This document shows positions 56,449 through 64,000 of a DNA stretch of 64,000 bases, piece by piece. The notes beneath the pieces are model-generated. The model was not told the origin of the DNA and made no database searches. It saw nothing but the letters and a program-made list of their open reading frames with translations. The first letter of the stretch is position 1. Each line of letters starts with the position of its first letter. The DNA is taken from contig NZ_JAUQON010000007.1 of NCBI RefSeq assembly GCF_030580955.1, positions 186,001 to 250,000 on the forward strand. Reading direction: 5' to 3'. The position numbers and the translations under genes were made by a program. The DNA is from Hymenobacter convexus (GTDB lineage: Bacteria; Bacteroidota; Bacteroidia; Cytophagales; Hymenobacteraceae).

Positions 56449-58467
56449 ATGAAACAAACTTTACCCATCCTGGCGGCGCTGGCCGCTGTGCTGCTGAGCG
56501 CCACTGCCGCTCAAGCCCAGCCCGAACCCATTAAGTTCGGGAAAATTGACCCGAAAGACCTCACGGCCGCGCCGTTTGTGGGCGACAGCGCGGCCACGGC
56601 CGTGGTGCTCTGCGACTACGGCACTACCAGCATCCAGCTCATTAGCAACGAGTTTCAGCTGGTGTCGGAACGGGTGACACGCATCAAAATCCTGAAGAAA
56701 GCAGGGTTTGAAAACGCCACGGTGCAAGTTCCGCTCTACCACTACGGCACGCAATCGGAAAAAATCAGCGGCCTGCGCGGCACCACCTACAACCTGGTGG
56801 GCGGCAAGCCTGTGCCTACCAAGCTCGACGGCAGTAACATCTTCGTGGAGGAGCTGACGCCCAACTTGCGCATGCGCAAGTTCACGCTGCCGGACGTGCG
56901 CGAGGGGTCGGTGATAGAATACACCTACACCGTCATGTCAGACTTTTTCTTCAACTTCCAAGACTGGACGTTTCAGCGCGACATTCCGGTGCGTTGGAGC
57001 GAATTTCGAGCTACCATTCCGGAATACTACAAATACAAGATGCTAATGCAGGGCTACCATGCCCTGGCGGTGAATACCCAAGAGAACGGCAGCCAGGCCA
57101 CGCTGGCCTACGCGCCAGGAGGTTCTCCGAGCGGCAACATGGTGAACATGCAAACCACCACTTACCACTGGGCCATGAAGGACGTACCGGCCTTCCGCGA
57201 CGAGCCTTTCATGACCACTGCCAACGACTACGTGGACCGCATCAGCTTCCAGTTGGCAGGCCTGCAATTTCCCGAGCGTCCTTACCAGAACGTGGCCGGC
57301 ACTTGGGGCAAAATCGACCTGGACTTGCTCAACAGCGAAAGCTTTGGCCAGCAACTGGGCCACGTTGGCTTTCTGAAAGACCAACTGCAAGCCTTGGTGG
57401 CTCAGTACCCCGATGTGGCTACCCGCACCGCCGCCGTGCGCCGCCTCGTGATGGGCGCCGTGCGCTACGACGGGTCCAACGGTTTCTACACCACCGGCCC
57501 ATTGCGCAAGGCGTACGATGCCCACCACGGCAACGCGGCCGATGTGAACCTGCTGCTCATCGCAGCCCTGCGCGAGGCCGGCGTTCCGGCCAACCCCCTG
57601 CTGCTGAGCACCCGCAATCACGGCCGCGTGAACGAGTCGCAGCCCTTGCTCGACCGCTTCAACTACGTGGCCGCCCACGTGGGCCTGCCCGATGGCCAAG
57701 ACCTGCTGGTGGACGCTACCGAGCCCCTGCTGCCCTGCGGCGTGCTGCCCGAGCGCTGCCTCAACGGCGCCGGCCGCCTCATCATGAAGAATTCGGCCGA
57801 GGGCCGCTGGGTGGCGCTGGCCACCAACCAGCGCTACGTGCATTACCAGCAAGTGAGCCTGACGCTGGATGCCCAAGGCGGCCTCAGCGGCAAGGTACAC
57901 GAGGAGCGCGGCGGCTACGCCGGCGCCGAGGCCCGCCGGGAGCTGGCCAGCCTGGGCGAGAAAAAATACGCCAGCGAAATGGCGCGCCCGCACAGCAGCT
58001 GGACCGTGCCCAAGTTTGTCGTGGCCGACCGCGAAAACGTAGACAAGCCCCTGGGCCTGGACTACGAGTTTACCCAGACCGCCGAGAACAGCGCAGCGGT
58101 GGGCACCTTCTACCTGAGCCCGCTGCGCGAGTTCATCAGCGAGCAAAACCCCTTCCGGCACGACGACCGCCTGTTTCCGGTCGATTTTGGCGCGCCCAAG
58201 GAGGAAACCCGCATGATTACCCTGACGCTGCCCGCCGGCTACGAGCTGGCCGAAATGCCCAAGCCCACGGTAATGGACCTGCCCGACGGCGGCGGCCGCT
58301 TCCTCTACAGCGTGGCCACGACCGCGCCGGGCGTGGTGCAGCTCACCAGCCGCCTCAACCTGCGCAAGCCCTCCTACACCGCCGCCGAATACGCCAGCCT
58401 GCGCGAGTTCTACCGCCTCATGCTGGAGAAGCAGGGCGAGAAATTGGTGATTAGAAAGAAGGCGTAG
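56449..58467 (+). CDS. DUF3857/transglutaminase-like secreted protein, second paralogue
   Basis: 672 residues with signal peptide MKQTLPILAALAAVLLSATAAQAQ. Close paralogue of the upstream gene over its whole length (PEPIKFG start, AAPFVGDSAATAVVLCD, DVREGSVIEYTYT). The core again lacks catalytic residues: GNAADVNLL has A363 for Cys and RFNYVA has Y406 for His, with DATEPLLPC kept. Tandem duplication of the upstream gene is the likely origin. Role unknown. Confidence 0.82.
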   Translation: MKQTLPILAALAAVLLSATAAQAQPEPIKFGKIDPKDLTAAPFVGDSAATAVVLCDYGTTSIQLISNEFQLVSERVTRIKILKKAGFENATVQVPLYHYGTQSEKISGLRGTTYNLVGGKPVPTKLDGSNIFVEELTPNLRMRKFTLPDVREGSVIEYTYTVMSDFFFNFQDWTFQRDIPVRWSEFRATIPEYYKYKMLMQGYHALAVNTQENGSQATLAYAPGGSPSGNMVNMQTTTYHWAMKDVPAFRDEPFMTTANDYVDRISFQLAGLQFPERPYQNVAGTWGKIDLDLLNSESFGQQLGHVGFLKDQLQALVAQYPDVATRTAAVRRLVMGAVRYDGSNGFYTTGPLRKAYDAHHGNAADVNLLLIAALREAGVPANPLLLSTRNHGRVNESQPLLDRFNYVAAHVGLPDGQDLLVDATEPLLPCGVLPERCLNGAGRLIMKNSAEGRWVALATNQRYVHYQQVSLTLDAQGGLSGKVHEERGGYAGAEARRELASLGEKKYASEMARPHSSWTVPKFVVADRENVDKPLGLDYEFTQTAENSAAVGTFYLSPLREFISEQNPFRHDDRLFPVDFGAPKEETRMITLTLPAGYELAEMPKPTVMDLPDGGGRFLYSVATTAPGVVQLTSRLNLRKPSYTAAEYASLREFYRLMLEKQGEKLVIRKKA

Positions 58468-58583
58468 TTTCTTGAAACAAGGAAAACCAGAACGGTCCTG
58501 CTCATCTGGCGTCCGCGCAGCCGAAGCAGGACGCCTTACGGGTTCATTACCCCCTTTTCTCTCTCCGCAATTCATCACTCTCT

Positions 58584-60530
58584 ATGAAACCCCTACTACC
58601 CCTGTTGGCCGCCCTGCCGCTCAGCAGCTTCCTGCTGCTGCCGGCCGCGCCGGCGCCCAAGTACGCGGTGGCCGATATTCCGGCGGCCTTGCGCGAGGGC
58701 GCCCACGCTGTGCTGCGGGCCGATGACGAAGTGGTGACCGTGAAATCGGCCGGGCGGGTGGTGCGCGCCGTGCACCGCGTGGTGACGGTGCTCGACCCAG
58801 CCGGCGACGACTTTGGCCGCCACGCCGTGAGCTACGACGCCCTCAACACGCTGGGCTACCTGCGCGGCGCCGTGTACGACGCCGATGGCCACCTGCTGCA
58901 CCAGCTGCGCGCCGCCGAAATCCACGACCAGGGCGTGGGCGACGCGGGCGGCAGCTTCATGACCGATGTGCGCATTCGCTACGCCGACCTGCGCCAGCCC
59001 CAAATGCCTTACACAGTGGAGTTCGACTACGAAGTGGCGTCCGAAAATGCCTTGTTTTATCCCGACTGGCAGCCGCAGGAAGAAGAAGGCCTGGCCGTGG
59101 AAAACGCCACCTTCAAAGTGACGACCCCGGCCGCCCTGCCCCTGCGCTATCAGGAGCGGAAGTTGCCCAAAGGCGCCACCGTGGCGCGCAACACCACCGG
59201 CAGCCAGGAAACCTACCAGTGGCAGCTGGCCAACCTACCCGCCGTGGACGAAGAAGACGCCGCCCCGCCCCTGGCCTACACCACGCCCGCCGTGGTGCTG
59301 GCCCCGGGCACGTTTGAGGTGCAGGGCCACAAGGGCACGGCCGCCACCTGGCAGGGCCTGGGCCAGTGGAGCTACGAGCTGAATGCCGGCCGCGACGTGC
59401 TGCCGCCCGCCACCATCGCCAAGGTCCAGGCCCTGGTGAAGGACGCCCCCGACGCCCGCACCAAAGCCCGGCGCGTGTACGAAATGCTGCAGGGCAGCAC
59501 CCGCTACATCTCGGTGCAGCTGGGCCTGGGCGGCTGGCAGACCTTTCCGGCCAGCGCGGTGGCCAGCAACGGCTACGGCGACTGCAAAGCCCTGAGCAAC
59601 TACACCACCGCCCTGCTGGGCGCCGCCGGCGTGCCCGCCTACGTGGCCCTGGTGGGCGCCGGCTCCGACCGCCCCGACCTGCGCGCCGACTTCCCCAGCT
59701 CGCAGTTCAACCACGCCATTGTGTGCGTACCGCTGGCCCAGGCCGGCAAGCCCGATACCCTGTGGCTGGAATGCACCAGCCAGACCGCGCCGTTTGGCTA
59801 CATGGGCAGCTTCACCGGCAACCGCCACGCGCTGCTGGTGACGCCCCAGGGCGGCCAGCTGGTGGCCACGCCCCGCTACGGCGCCGCCGAAAACCGCCAG
59901 GAGCGCCGCCTCGACCTGTTTCTCGACGACAAGGGCGGGGCCACGGCCACGGCTCGCACCCTGCGCACCGGCGAGGAACAGGACCTGTATGCCCAGCTGA
60001 TGCACGAGCTGGGCCCGACGGACCAGAAGAAATACATCACCGACCACCTCAAGCTGCCCACCTTCACCCTCACCCGCTTCAACCTGGCGGCGGCGCCCAC
60101 CAAGGCGGCGCCCGGCGTAGTCGAAACCCTGAACCTGGCGCTGCCAGGCTTCGCGGCGCCCAGCGGCAAGCGCGTGTTCATCGCGCCCAATTTATTGAGC
60201 CGCCTACCCGCGCTGCCCGCCCAGGTGGGCGAACGCCAGACGCCCGTGTGGCTGTCCAGCGCCTGCGTGCACGCCGACACCGTGCGCCTGCACCTGCCCG
60301 CCGGCTTCAAGCCCGAAAACCTGCCCGCGCCAATGCAGCTCAGCACCATTTATGGCAGCTACTCCAGCCAGTTCCAGACGTTGGCCGACGGCACCATTCA
60401 GTACGTGCGGCGCCTCGAAATGAAGCGCGGCCAGCTCCCGGCCACCGCCTACGCCGGCTACCTCGATTTCCGCCGCAAAATCAGCGCTGCCGACAAGGCG
60501 CAAGTGGTGCTGCTGCAAACCGAGAGCTGA
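58584..60530 (+). CDS. DUF3857/transglutaminase-like secreted protein with intact triad
   Basis: 648 residues, signal peptide MKPLLPLLAALPLSSFLLLPAAPAP. DUF3857 in the N-terminal third, transglutaminase-like core with NGYGDCKALSNYTTALL (C334), SSQFNHAIV (H377) and LWLECTSQ (E396 in the position of Asp). This gene keeps a plausible Cys-His-acid triad, unlike its two upstream relatives. It could act as a cell-envelope protease/transglutaminase-type enzyme. Confidence 0.82.
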   Translation: MKPLLPLLAALPLSSFLLLPAAPAPKYAVADIPAALREGAHAVLRADDEVVTVKSAGRVVRAVHRVVTVLDPAGDDFGRHAVSYDALNTLGYLRGAVYDADGHLLHQLRAAEIHDQGVGDAGGSFMTDVRIRYADLRQPQMPYTVEFDYEVASENALFYPDWQPQEEEGLAVENATFKVTTPAALPLRYQERKLPKGATVARNTTGSQETYQWQLANLPAVDEEDAAPPLAYTTPAVVLAPGTFEVQGHKGTAATWQGLGQWSYELNAGRDVLPPATIAKVQALVKDAPDARTKARRVYEMLQGSTRYISVQLGLGGWQTFPASAVASNGYGDCKALSNYTTALLGAAGVPAYVALVGAGSDRPDLRADFPSSQFNHAIVCVPLAQAGKPDTLWLECTSQTAPFGYMGSFTGNRHALLVTPQGGQLVATPRYGAAENRQERRLDLFLDDKGGATATARTLRTGEEQDLYAQLMHELGPTDQKKYITDHLKLPTFTLTRFNLAAAPTKAAPGVVETLNLALPGFAAPSGKRVFIAPNLLSRLPALPAQVGERQTPVWLSSACVHADTVRLHLPAGFKPENLPAPMQLSTIYGSYSSQFQTLADGTIQYVRRLEMKRGQLPATAYAGYLDFRRKISAADKAQVVLLQTES

Positions 60531-60574
60531 GTATCTTCGCCGGCCCGGTCCATCCCCCGGTTTTCTTTCCCGTT

Positions 60575-61048
60575 ATGGCTAAAAAGCTTCTTTTCCTCGG
60601 CGTGCTGCTCAGCCTGGCCACCGCCGCCACCGCCCAGACCCAGCCCACCGCGCCCGGCACTGAACAGTCGTACATCACGGTTAGACGCGAGCGCCGGGGC
60701 GTGAACGACATCAACCCCGAGCAGGATGCCGACCGGAAGGCGTCCCAGCTGACCGGGCAGCTCGCCCTCAGCCCCGAGCAAACGGCGCGGGTGCGGGCCG
60801 CCGCGCTGGTGGAGTCGCAGGAGCGGCTGGCGCTGCTCAAAAAGCACAACGCCCTCACCAACCACGACTCCCTGCAGGGAGAAAGCGCCGCCATCGGCCA
60901 GAAGTTTGAGAACGAGTTGAAGGCCACGCTCACCCCGGAGCAATACGAGCGCCGGCTGATGATTCAGGAACGGTTTCGCAAGCTTCGGGAGCAGGCCGAA
61001 GCGGCCGGGAAGACGGACGGGCAACCCGTACCCGTGGGGCGGCCCTAG
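60575..61048 (+). CDS. Small secreted helical protein
   Basis: 157 residues from the ATG at 60575, signal peptide MAKKLLFLGVLLSLATAATAQ. The mature part is helical: ASQLTGQLALSPEQTARVRAAALVESQERLALLKKH and a C-terminal coiled-coil (LTPEQYERRLMIQERFRKLREQAEAAG), like Spy/LTXXQ-type periplasmic proteins. Not assigned further. The longer frame reading through 58.6-60.5 kb is shadow of the transglutaminase gene. A terminator follows. Confidence 0.75.
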   Translation: MAKKLLFLGVLLSLATAATAQTQPTAPGTEQSYITVRRERRGVNDINPEQDADRKASQLTGQLALSPEQTARVRAAALVESQERLALLKKHNALTNHDSLQGESAAIGQKFENELKATLTPEQYERRLMIQERFRKLREQAEAAGKTDGQPVPVGRP

Positions 61049-61069
61049 TTTGGTTTTATGATAAATGGA

Positions 61070-61102
61070 AAGCCCCGGCGCTGCGCAGAGCCGGGGCTTT
61101 TT
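61070..61102. terminator. Intrinsic terminator
   Basis: Stem AAGCCCCGG / CCGGGGCTT followed by T-run, 21 nt after the stop at 61048; also usable for the convergent small gene. Confidence 0.88.
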
Positions 61103-61129
61103 GGTTTTGACTGGTAGTCACTGAGCGGC

Positions 61130-61309
61130 TTAAATCGCCGTTTTACGCCGTATCACTCTGCCTAAAAGCAGCAATACAGCAGCTATTTCTACCAGCCCGC
61201 CCACAGCCAGAAATGCGTGCCCCGGCGTTTTATTGCCCGTGATAAACAGGAAGCAACCAACAGTCACACAGACCATACCGGCGACCAGTGCCATTACGAA
61301 AGGTTTCAT
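61130..61309 (-). CDS. 59-residue two-helix membrane protein
   Basis: Reads MKPFVMALVAGMVCVTVGCF... then HAFLAVGGLVEIAAVLLLLG and a basic end RVIRRKTAI from the ATG at 61309. Two membrane helices joined by a short TGNKTPG loop. Regular codons and clear topology make it credible though short. No family recognised. Confidence 0.65.
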   Translation of the reverse strand: MKPFVMALVAGMVCVTVGCFLFITGNKTPGHAFLAVGGLVEIAAVLLLLGRVIRRKTAI

Positions 61310-61456
61310 ATAGAATTTCCTGATGCGTTACAGATAGTCTTTACCATCTGAGTTATCAACCAAAGAAGGCGCAGATTAGACGGCGAGTACCAGAAAAAGT
61401 TGAGCAATAAGTTTATACTGGTTTGTCGGCAGCTTCTCTGAGCAGGCAATTTCCCA

Positions 61457-63625
61457 TTAAAACTTCACCCGCAGCTGCGCCTTCACCTCGTTGCGGAGCG
61501 CGCCCTGAATGGTTTCGAGGCCGCTGCCGACGGTGTTCTGGTGGCGGTAGCGGGTTTCGGCGTAGCGCAGCCACAGGGTCATGGAGCGGTTGAGGCGGAT
61601 TTCGGCGATGCCGTAGACGCGGGTGCCCTGGCCGTAGAGGGCGGGGATGGAGACGGCCAGCAGCACATCCTGCTCGTACACGTACTGGCGGGTGTCGTAG
61701 TCGTCGGCGTCGAAGAGCGAGTAGCGGGTCGTGAGCTTGAGGCTGCGGTTGAGCTGGTAGCTCACGTCCTGGGCCAGGGCGTAACCGCTGCGCCAGGCCA
61801 GGCCGGTGTCGTCGCGCAGGCGCGAGGCCTGCAGGCGGGTGCGCAGGCTGAGCGCGGTGCTGATGTCGGTGTTGTAATACACCAGCAGGCTTTGGCGGAG
61901 CTGTTCGCCGGGCAGGGGCAGCACGCGGTTGGCGGCGAGGTTGAGCAGGTCGGCGGTGGCCAGGTCGCGGGGTTTGAGGCGCTGGCGGGCCTGCACGTAG
62001 AGCAGGCTGGTTTTGGTGGGCGAGTAGGCCACGCGTACCAGGGCGTCGTGGCCGTCGGTGGGGGCACTGGCCCGGTAGCGCAGCCATGGGAAGCGGAACT
62101 GGTCGTAGTAGGCCGATATTTCCCACTGCGCAATGGGCCGCACCTTCAGGCCAATGTAGACGCCGGTTTCGTTGATGTTGCGGGTATTTTCGCTGAATGC
62201 ATTGCCGTAGAGGGTGTGGAAGTTGGCGTCGTAGTGCCGCACCAGCAGGGCCGCGTCCACCTGCGGGCCGAGGCTGGCGAGCAGGCCGTTCACGGTACCC
62301 AGGCCGCCGCCGGTGCTGCGCGCCGTCTCGCCAAAGAGCAGGAAGTTGCGGTACACGTAACTGTAGTTTAGGCTGAGCGCCAGGTTTTCCTTGCCGCTAA
62401 ATTCGAAGCGGTTGTAGGGCTCGGGGCGTTTGAGCAGGGCCGTGCCGTAGTGCGTGAACACGCCCGTGGCCCCGATGGCCAGGTTGCCGTCGCGGCTGGT
62501 GTAAGTGGCGTTGCCGCCCCCGATGGTTTCCTGCAGCTGGTGGCGGTTGGCCAGCTCCGAGGCCGTGCGGTGGAAGCCGGTGTAGAGCAGCCCCGACGTA
62601 AACTCGTCGTACTGCGCCAGCGAATCCTGGCTTTGCTGCAGGTTGGCATCCACGTTTTTGTGCGACACAAACGCCGTGGCCTGCACCGTGGGCGCCACCT
62701 GCACCGTGGCCGCGCCGCCCCGAAAAAACGTGTTTTCGAGCAAGGAAGAATACGCCCGCACGCCCAGCGACGAGCGCCGCAGCGTCGTTATCGTCTCGGC
62801 CCCTTTGCCCACGCCCAGGCCCGACGACAGCAAGAGCCCCTGCCCAAACTGCAGCTGGTAGTCGCCCAGCGCCAACGTTTTCAGCCGCCCCCGCTCCTGC
62901 AGCACGAAGTGCGCCGACACATAATCGGCCCCAAACTGCCCGTTCTTCGGGTTCCAGATGAGCTGTTCGCCGGCGTCCTTTTCCATCGAAAAGCCCAGGC
63001 TGAAGTCCTTGGTGTGGCTCACGCGGTAGCGAATGAGCATCTTGTCGGCTGAGCCGAGGTAGCGCGTGGTGGGTTGGCCCTGGTAGATGGTGGGCGGCGT
63101 GTAGCCTTGGCGCTGCTGCAGCACCCGCTCGTAGCGCAGAAACAGGGCGTTGTTGTCTTCTTTGGCGATGCGCTGCCACAGCGTGCCGCGGCTGCGGTTG
63201 GCGCTGCTGCTTTGCACGCCCACAAAAGGCAGAATGCGATTGATGGTGCGCAGGTCGTAGCCCTCAATGCTTTGCAGCTCGTACACGCTCAGCAGGTCGC
63301 CGTTTTCCTGGCGGTGCTTGAGCAGCGTGGTGATTTGGTTTTCGTTGAGCAGCAGCAGCGCCCGCAGCTCCTCGCGGGTGGCGGTGTTGAGGTTGATGGG
63401 CGTTTGGTAGTACTGCAGCAGGGTTTCATACAGGTCCTCGTACGGCACCTCGTCGCTCTGAATTTCGGCAAACAGCTCCTGCGTCAGCCGGTCCAAGTCG
63501 GGCGGGCGTCGCACGTAGTCCTGGGCTTTCAGCGAATGACTTAGCAGCAAAGCGCTACCCGCCAGCAGCCCGGCCAAACCGTTGCGCATTCTCCCCGAAG
63601 CAATTAAGCGTAGATTTTTTCTCAT
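61457..63625 (-). CDS. Helix-hairpin-helix outer-membrane-type protein
   Basis: 722 residues from the ATG at 63625; an in-frame ATG 15 nt upstream is less likely because the preceding gene's stop overlaps this one (TAATG). Signal peptide ending HSLKAQ. The N-terminal part has two ComEA-like helix-hairpin-helix units (about 75-135: TPINLNTATREELRALLLLNENQI and LLSVYELQSIEGYDLRTINRILPFV). Residues about 150-720 are a large, strand-rich beta-barrel-like region ending in AQLRVKF with a C-terminal Phe. Such proteins are frequent in Bacteroidota; their function is unknown. The role of the HhH part outside the cytoplasm is unclear. Confidence 0.8.
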   Translation of the reverse strand: MRKNLRLIASGRMRNGLAGLLAGSALLLSHSLKAQDYVRRPPDLDRLTQELFAEIQSDEVPYEDLYETLLQYYQTPINLNTATREELRALLLLNENQITTLLKHRQENGDLLSVYELQSIEGYDLRTINRILPFVGVQSSSANRSRGTLWQRIAKEDNNALFLRYERVLQQRQGYTPPTIYQGQPTTRYLGSADKMLIRYRVSHTKDFSLGFSMEKDAGEQLIWNPKNGQFGADYVSAHFVLQERGRLKTLALGDYQLQFGQGLLLSSGLGVGKGAETITTLRRSSLGVRAYSSLLENTFFRGGAATVQVAPTVQATAFVSHKNVDANLQQSQDSLAQYDEFTSGLLYTGFHRTASELANRHQLQETIGGGNATYTSRDGNLAIGATGVFTHYGTALLKRPEPYNRFEFSGKENLALSLNYSYVYRNFLLFGETARSTGGGLGTVNGLLASLGPQVDAALLVRHYDANFHTLYGNAFSENTRNINETGVYIGLKVRPIAQWEISAYYDQFRFPWLRYRASAPTDGHDALVRVAYSPTKTSLLYVQARQRLKPRDLATADLLNLAANRVLPLPGEQLRQSLLVYYNTDISTALSLRTRLQASRLRDDTGLAWRSGYALAQDVSYQLNRSLKLTTRYSLFDADDYDTRQYVYEQDVLLAVSIPALYGQGTRVYGIAEIRLNRSMTLWLRYAETRYRHQNTVGSGLETIQGALRNEVKAQLRVKF

Positions 63626-64000
63626 TACTTGCCGCCCCACGATTTGCTGATGCTCAAATGCTGGCTGAAGCCCAGCGCCTGCTGAAACGCCGCCGCGTAG
63701 TCAATCTGAAATGCCCCGGCCGCCACGCCAATGCCTGCGCTGGCCTGCTCCGTGAGCGAAGCCAGCCCCAGGCGCACGGCCAGCACCGGCACCGGCCGGT
63801 ATTCTAGCCCGGCCTTGAAATTGGCGTCGCGCTCCACGTCTTTTTCGGTTTCGACCACCAGCAACACCTGCGCACCGGGCCGGTAGGCCAGGCCGGCCTT
63901 GAGAATGGTGGGCACCCGCTCGTCCTGGTAGCTGGACAGCTTAGTTTGGCCCAGGTTGTAAAGCGAGGCGCCGAAGGTGAGGCGGTTGGGCAGAATCTCA
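63625..64000 (-). CDS. Partial beta-barrel-like protein (runs off the right edge)
   Basis: The 3' 125 codons of a gene whose start lies beyond the window. The visible part (RLTFGASLYNLGQTKLSSYQDERVPTILKAGLAYRPG...LEYRPVPVLAVRLGLASLTEQASAGIGVAAGAFQIDYAAAF...HLSISKSWGGK) has the strand pattern of PorV/PorQ-type outer-membrane proteins. Its stop overlaps the next start, so it is cotranscribed with the HhH gene. Confidence 0.6.
   Translation of the reverse strand, partial: EILPNRLTFGASLYNLGQTKLSSYQDERVPTILKAGLAYRPGAQVLLVVETEKDVERDANFKAGLEYRPVPVLAVRLGLASLTEQASAGIGVAAGAFQIDYAAAFQQALGFSQHLSISKSWGGK

Noticed and set aside
57043..58578. 511-codon minus-strand open frame over the second transglutaminase-like gene
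   Set aside because: Shadow of a gene with clear signal peptide and paralogue; similar shadows lie opposite the other paralogues.
1..64000. tRNA or rRNA genes, including at the attachment site
   Set aside because: No cloverleaf or rRNA-like sequence noticed; the attachment site is in a protein gene. A tRNA scan was not run.

Overview
The window looks like chromosome of a GC-rich Bacteroidota, most likely a Hymenobacter-type member of the Cytophagales. This is an inference from the protein families, the lack of Shine-Dalgarno sites and one TAnnTTTG promoter; no rRNA or marker gene is present. An almost complete temperate siphovirus-like prophage of about 46 kb (6955-52939) sits in the 5' end of an MFS transporter gene. 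Left chromosomal flank (1-6954): an AT-rich gene for a CBS/HEPN-like/DUF7662-like protein, a 21-bp minisatellite, GC-rich hairpin repeats, several small or hypothetical genes (DUF1294, DUF3606, an outer-membrane-type protein), a frameshifted secreted protein and a lipoprotein. It ends in attL, which still carries the first codons of the MFS gene and, unexpectedly, the last codons of an integrase.

Prophage, left to right: a serine recombinase and a HEPN-type protein at the extreme left end. Then a long leftward block, read here in transcription order from about 41.5 kb down to 8.5 kb: Cro-like regulator, a string of small early genes, a probable replication initiator (36408-37787), a tail-fibre-like protein, S49 prohead protease, scaffold-like protein, major capsid protein, ParB-methyltransferase, small and large terminase, portal, a DUF6712-like connector, a lysis cassette (membrane coiled-coil protein, holin candidate, CHAP-type endolysin, u-spanin-like lipoprotein), two or three AT-rich insert genes, tail genes (one with two SprB-type repeats) and the tape measure. 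Four places in the late block repeat the same arrangement: a terminator hairpin running into a conserved TTTTGTGTCCTTT leader just before a gene start. To the right of the divergent immunity region, rightward genes encode the repressor, a lipoprotein and small proteins.

The right end (43.9-51.5 kb) is a visibly AT-richer defence cargo: an Mrr-like nuclease, a second HEPN protein, an HNH nuclease, and a tightly packed operon of a Dcm-type cytosine methyltransferase, a GHKL (MORC-like) ATPase with a C-terminal PD-(D/E)xK motif, and a Vsr nuclease. The ATPase and Vsr genes overlap out of frame by 155 nt and Vsr overlaps the tyrosine integrase by 41 nt, so the defence operon runs into the integrase gene. 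attR follows and rebuilds the MFS gene.

Right flank (52870-64000): the MFS transporter, three DUF3857/transglutaminase-like secreted proteins (two apparently without catalytic residues), a small secreted protein, a 59-residue membrane protein, a helix-hairpin-helix outer-membrane protein and the end of a beta-barrel-like gene that runs off the window. The most promising systems for follow-up are the Dcm/GHKL-nuclease/Vsr operon, the serial-integration scar at attL, the phage terminator-promoter modules and the CBS/HEPN/DUF7662 fusion.
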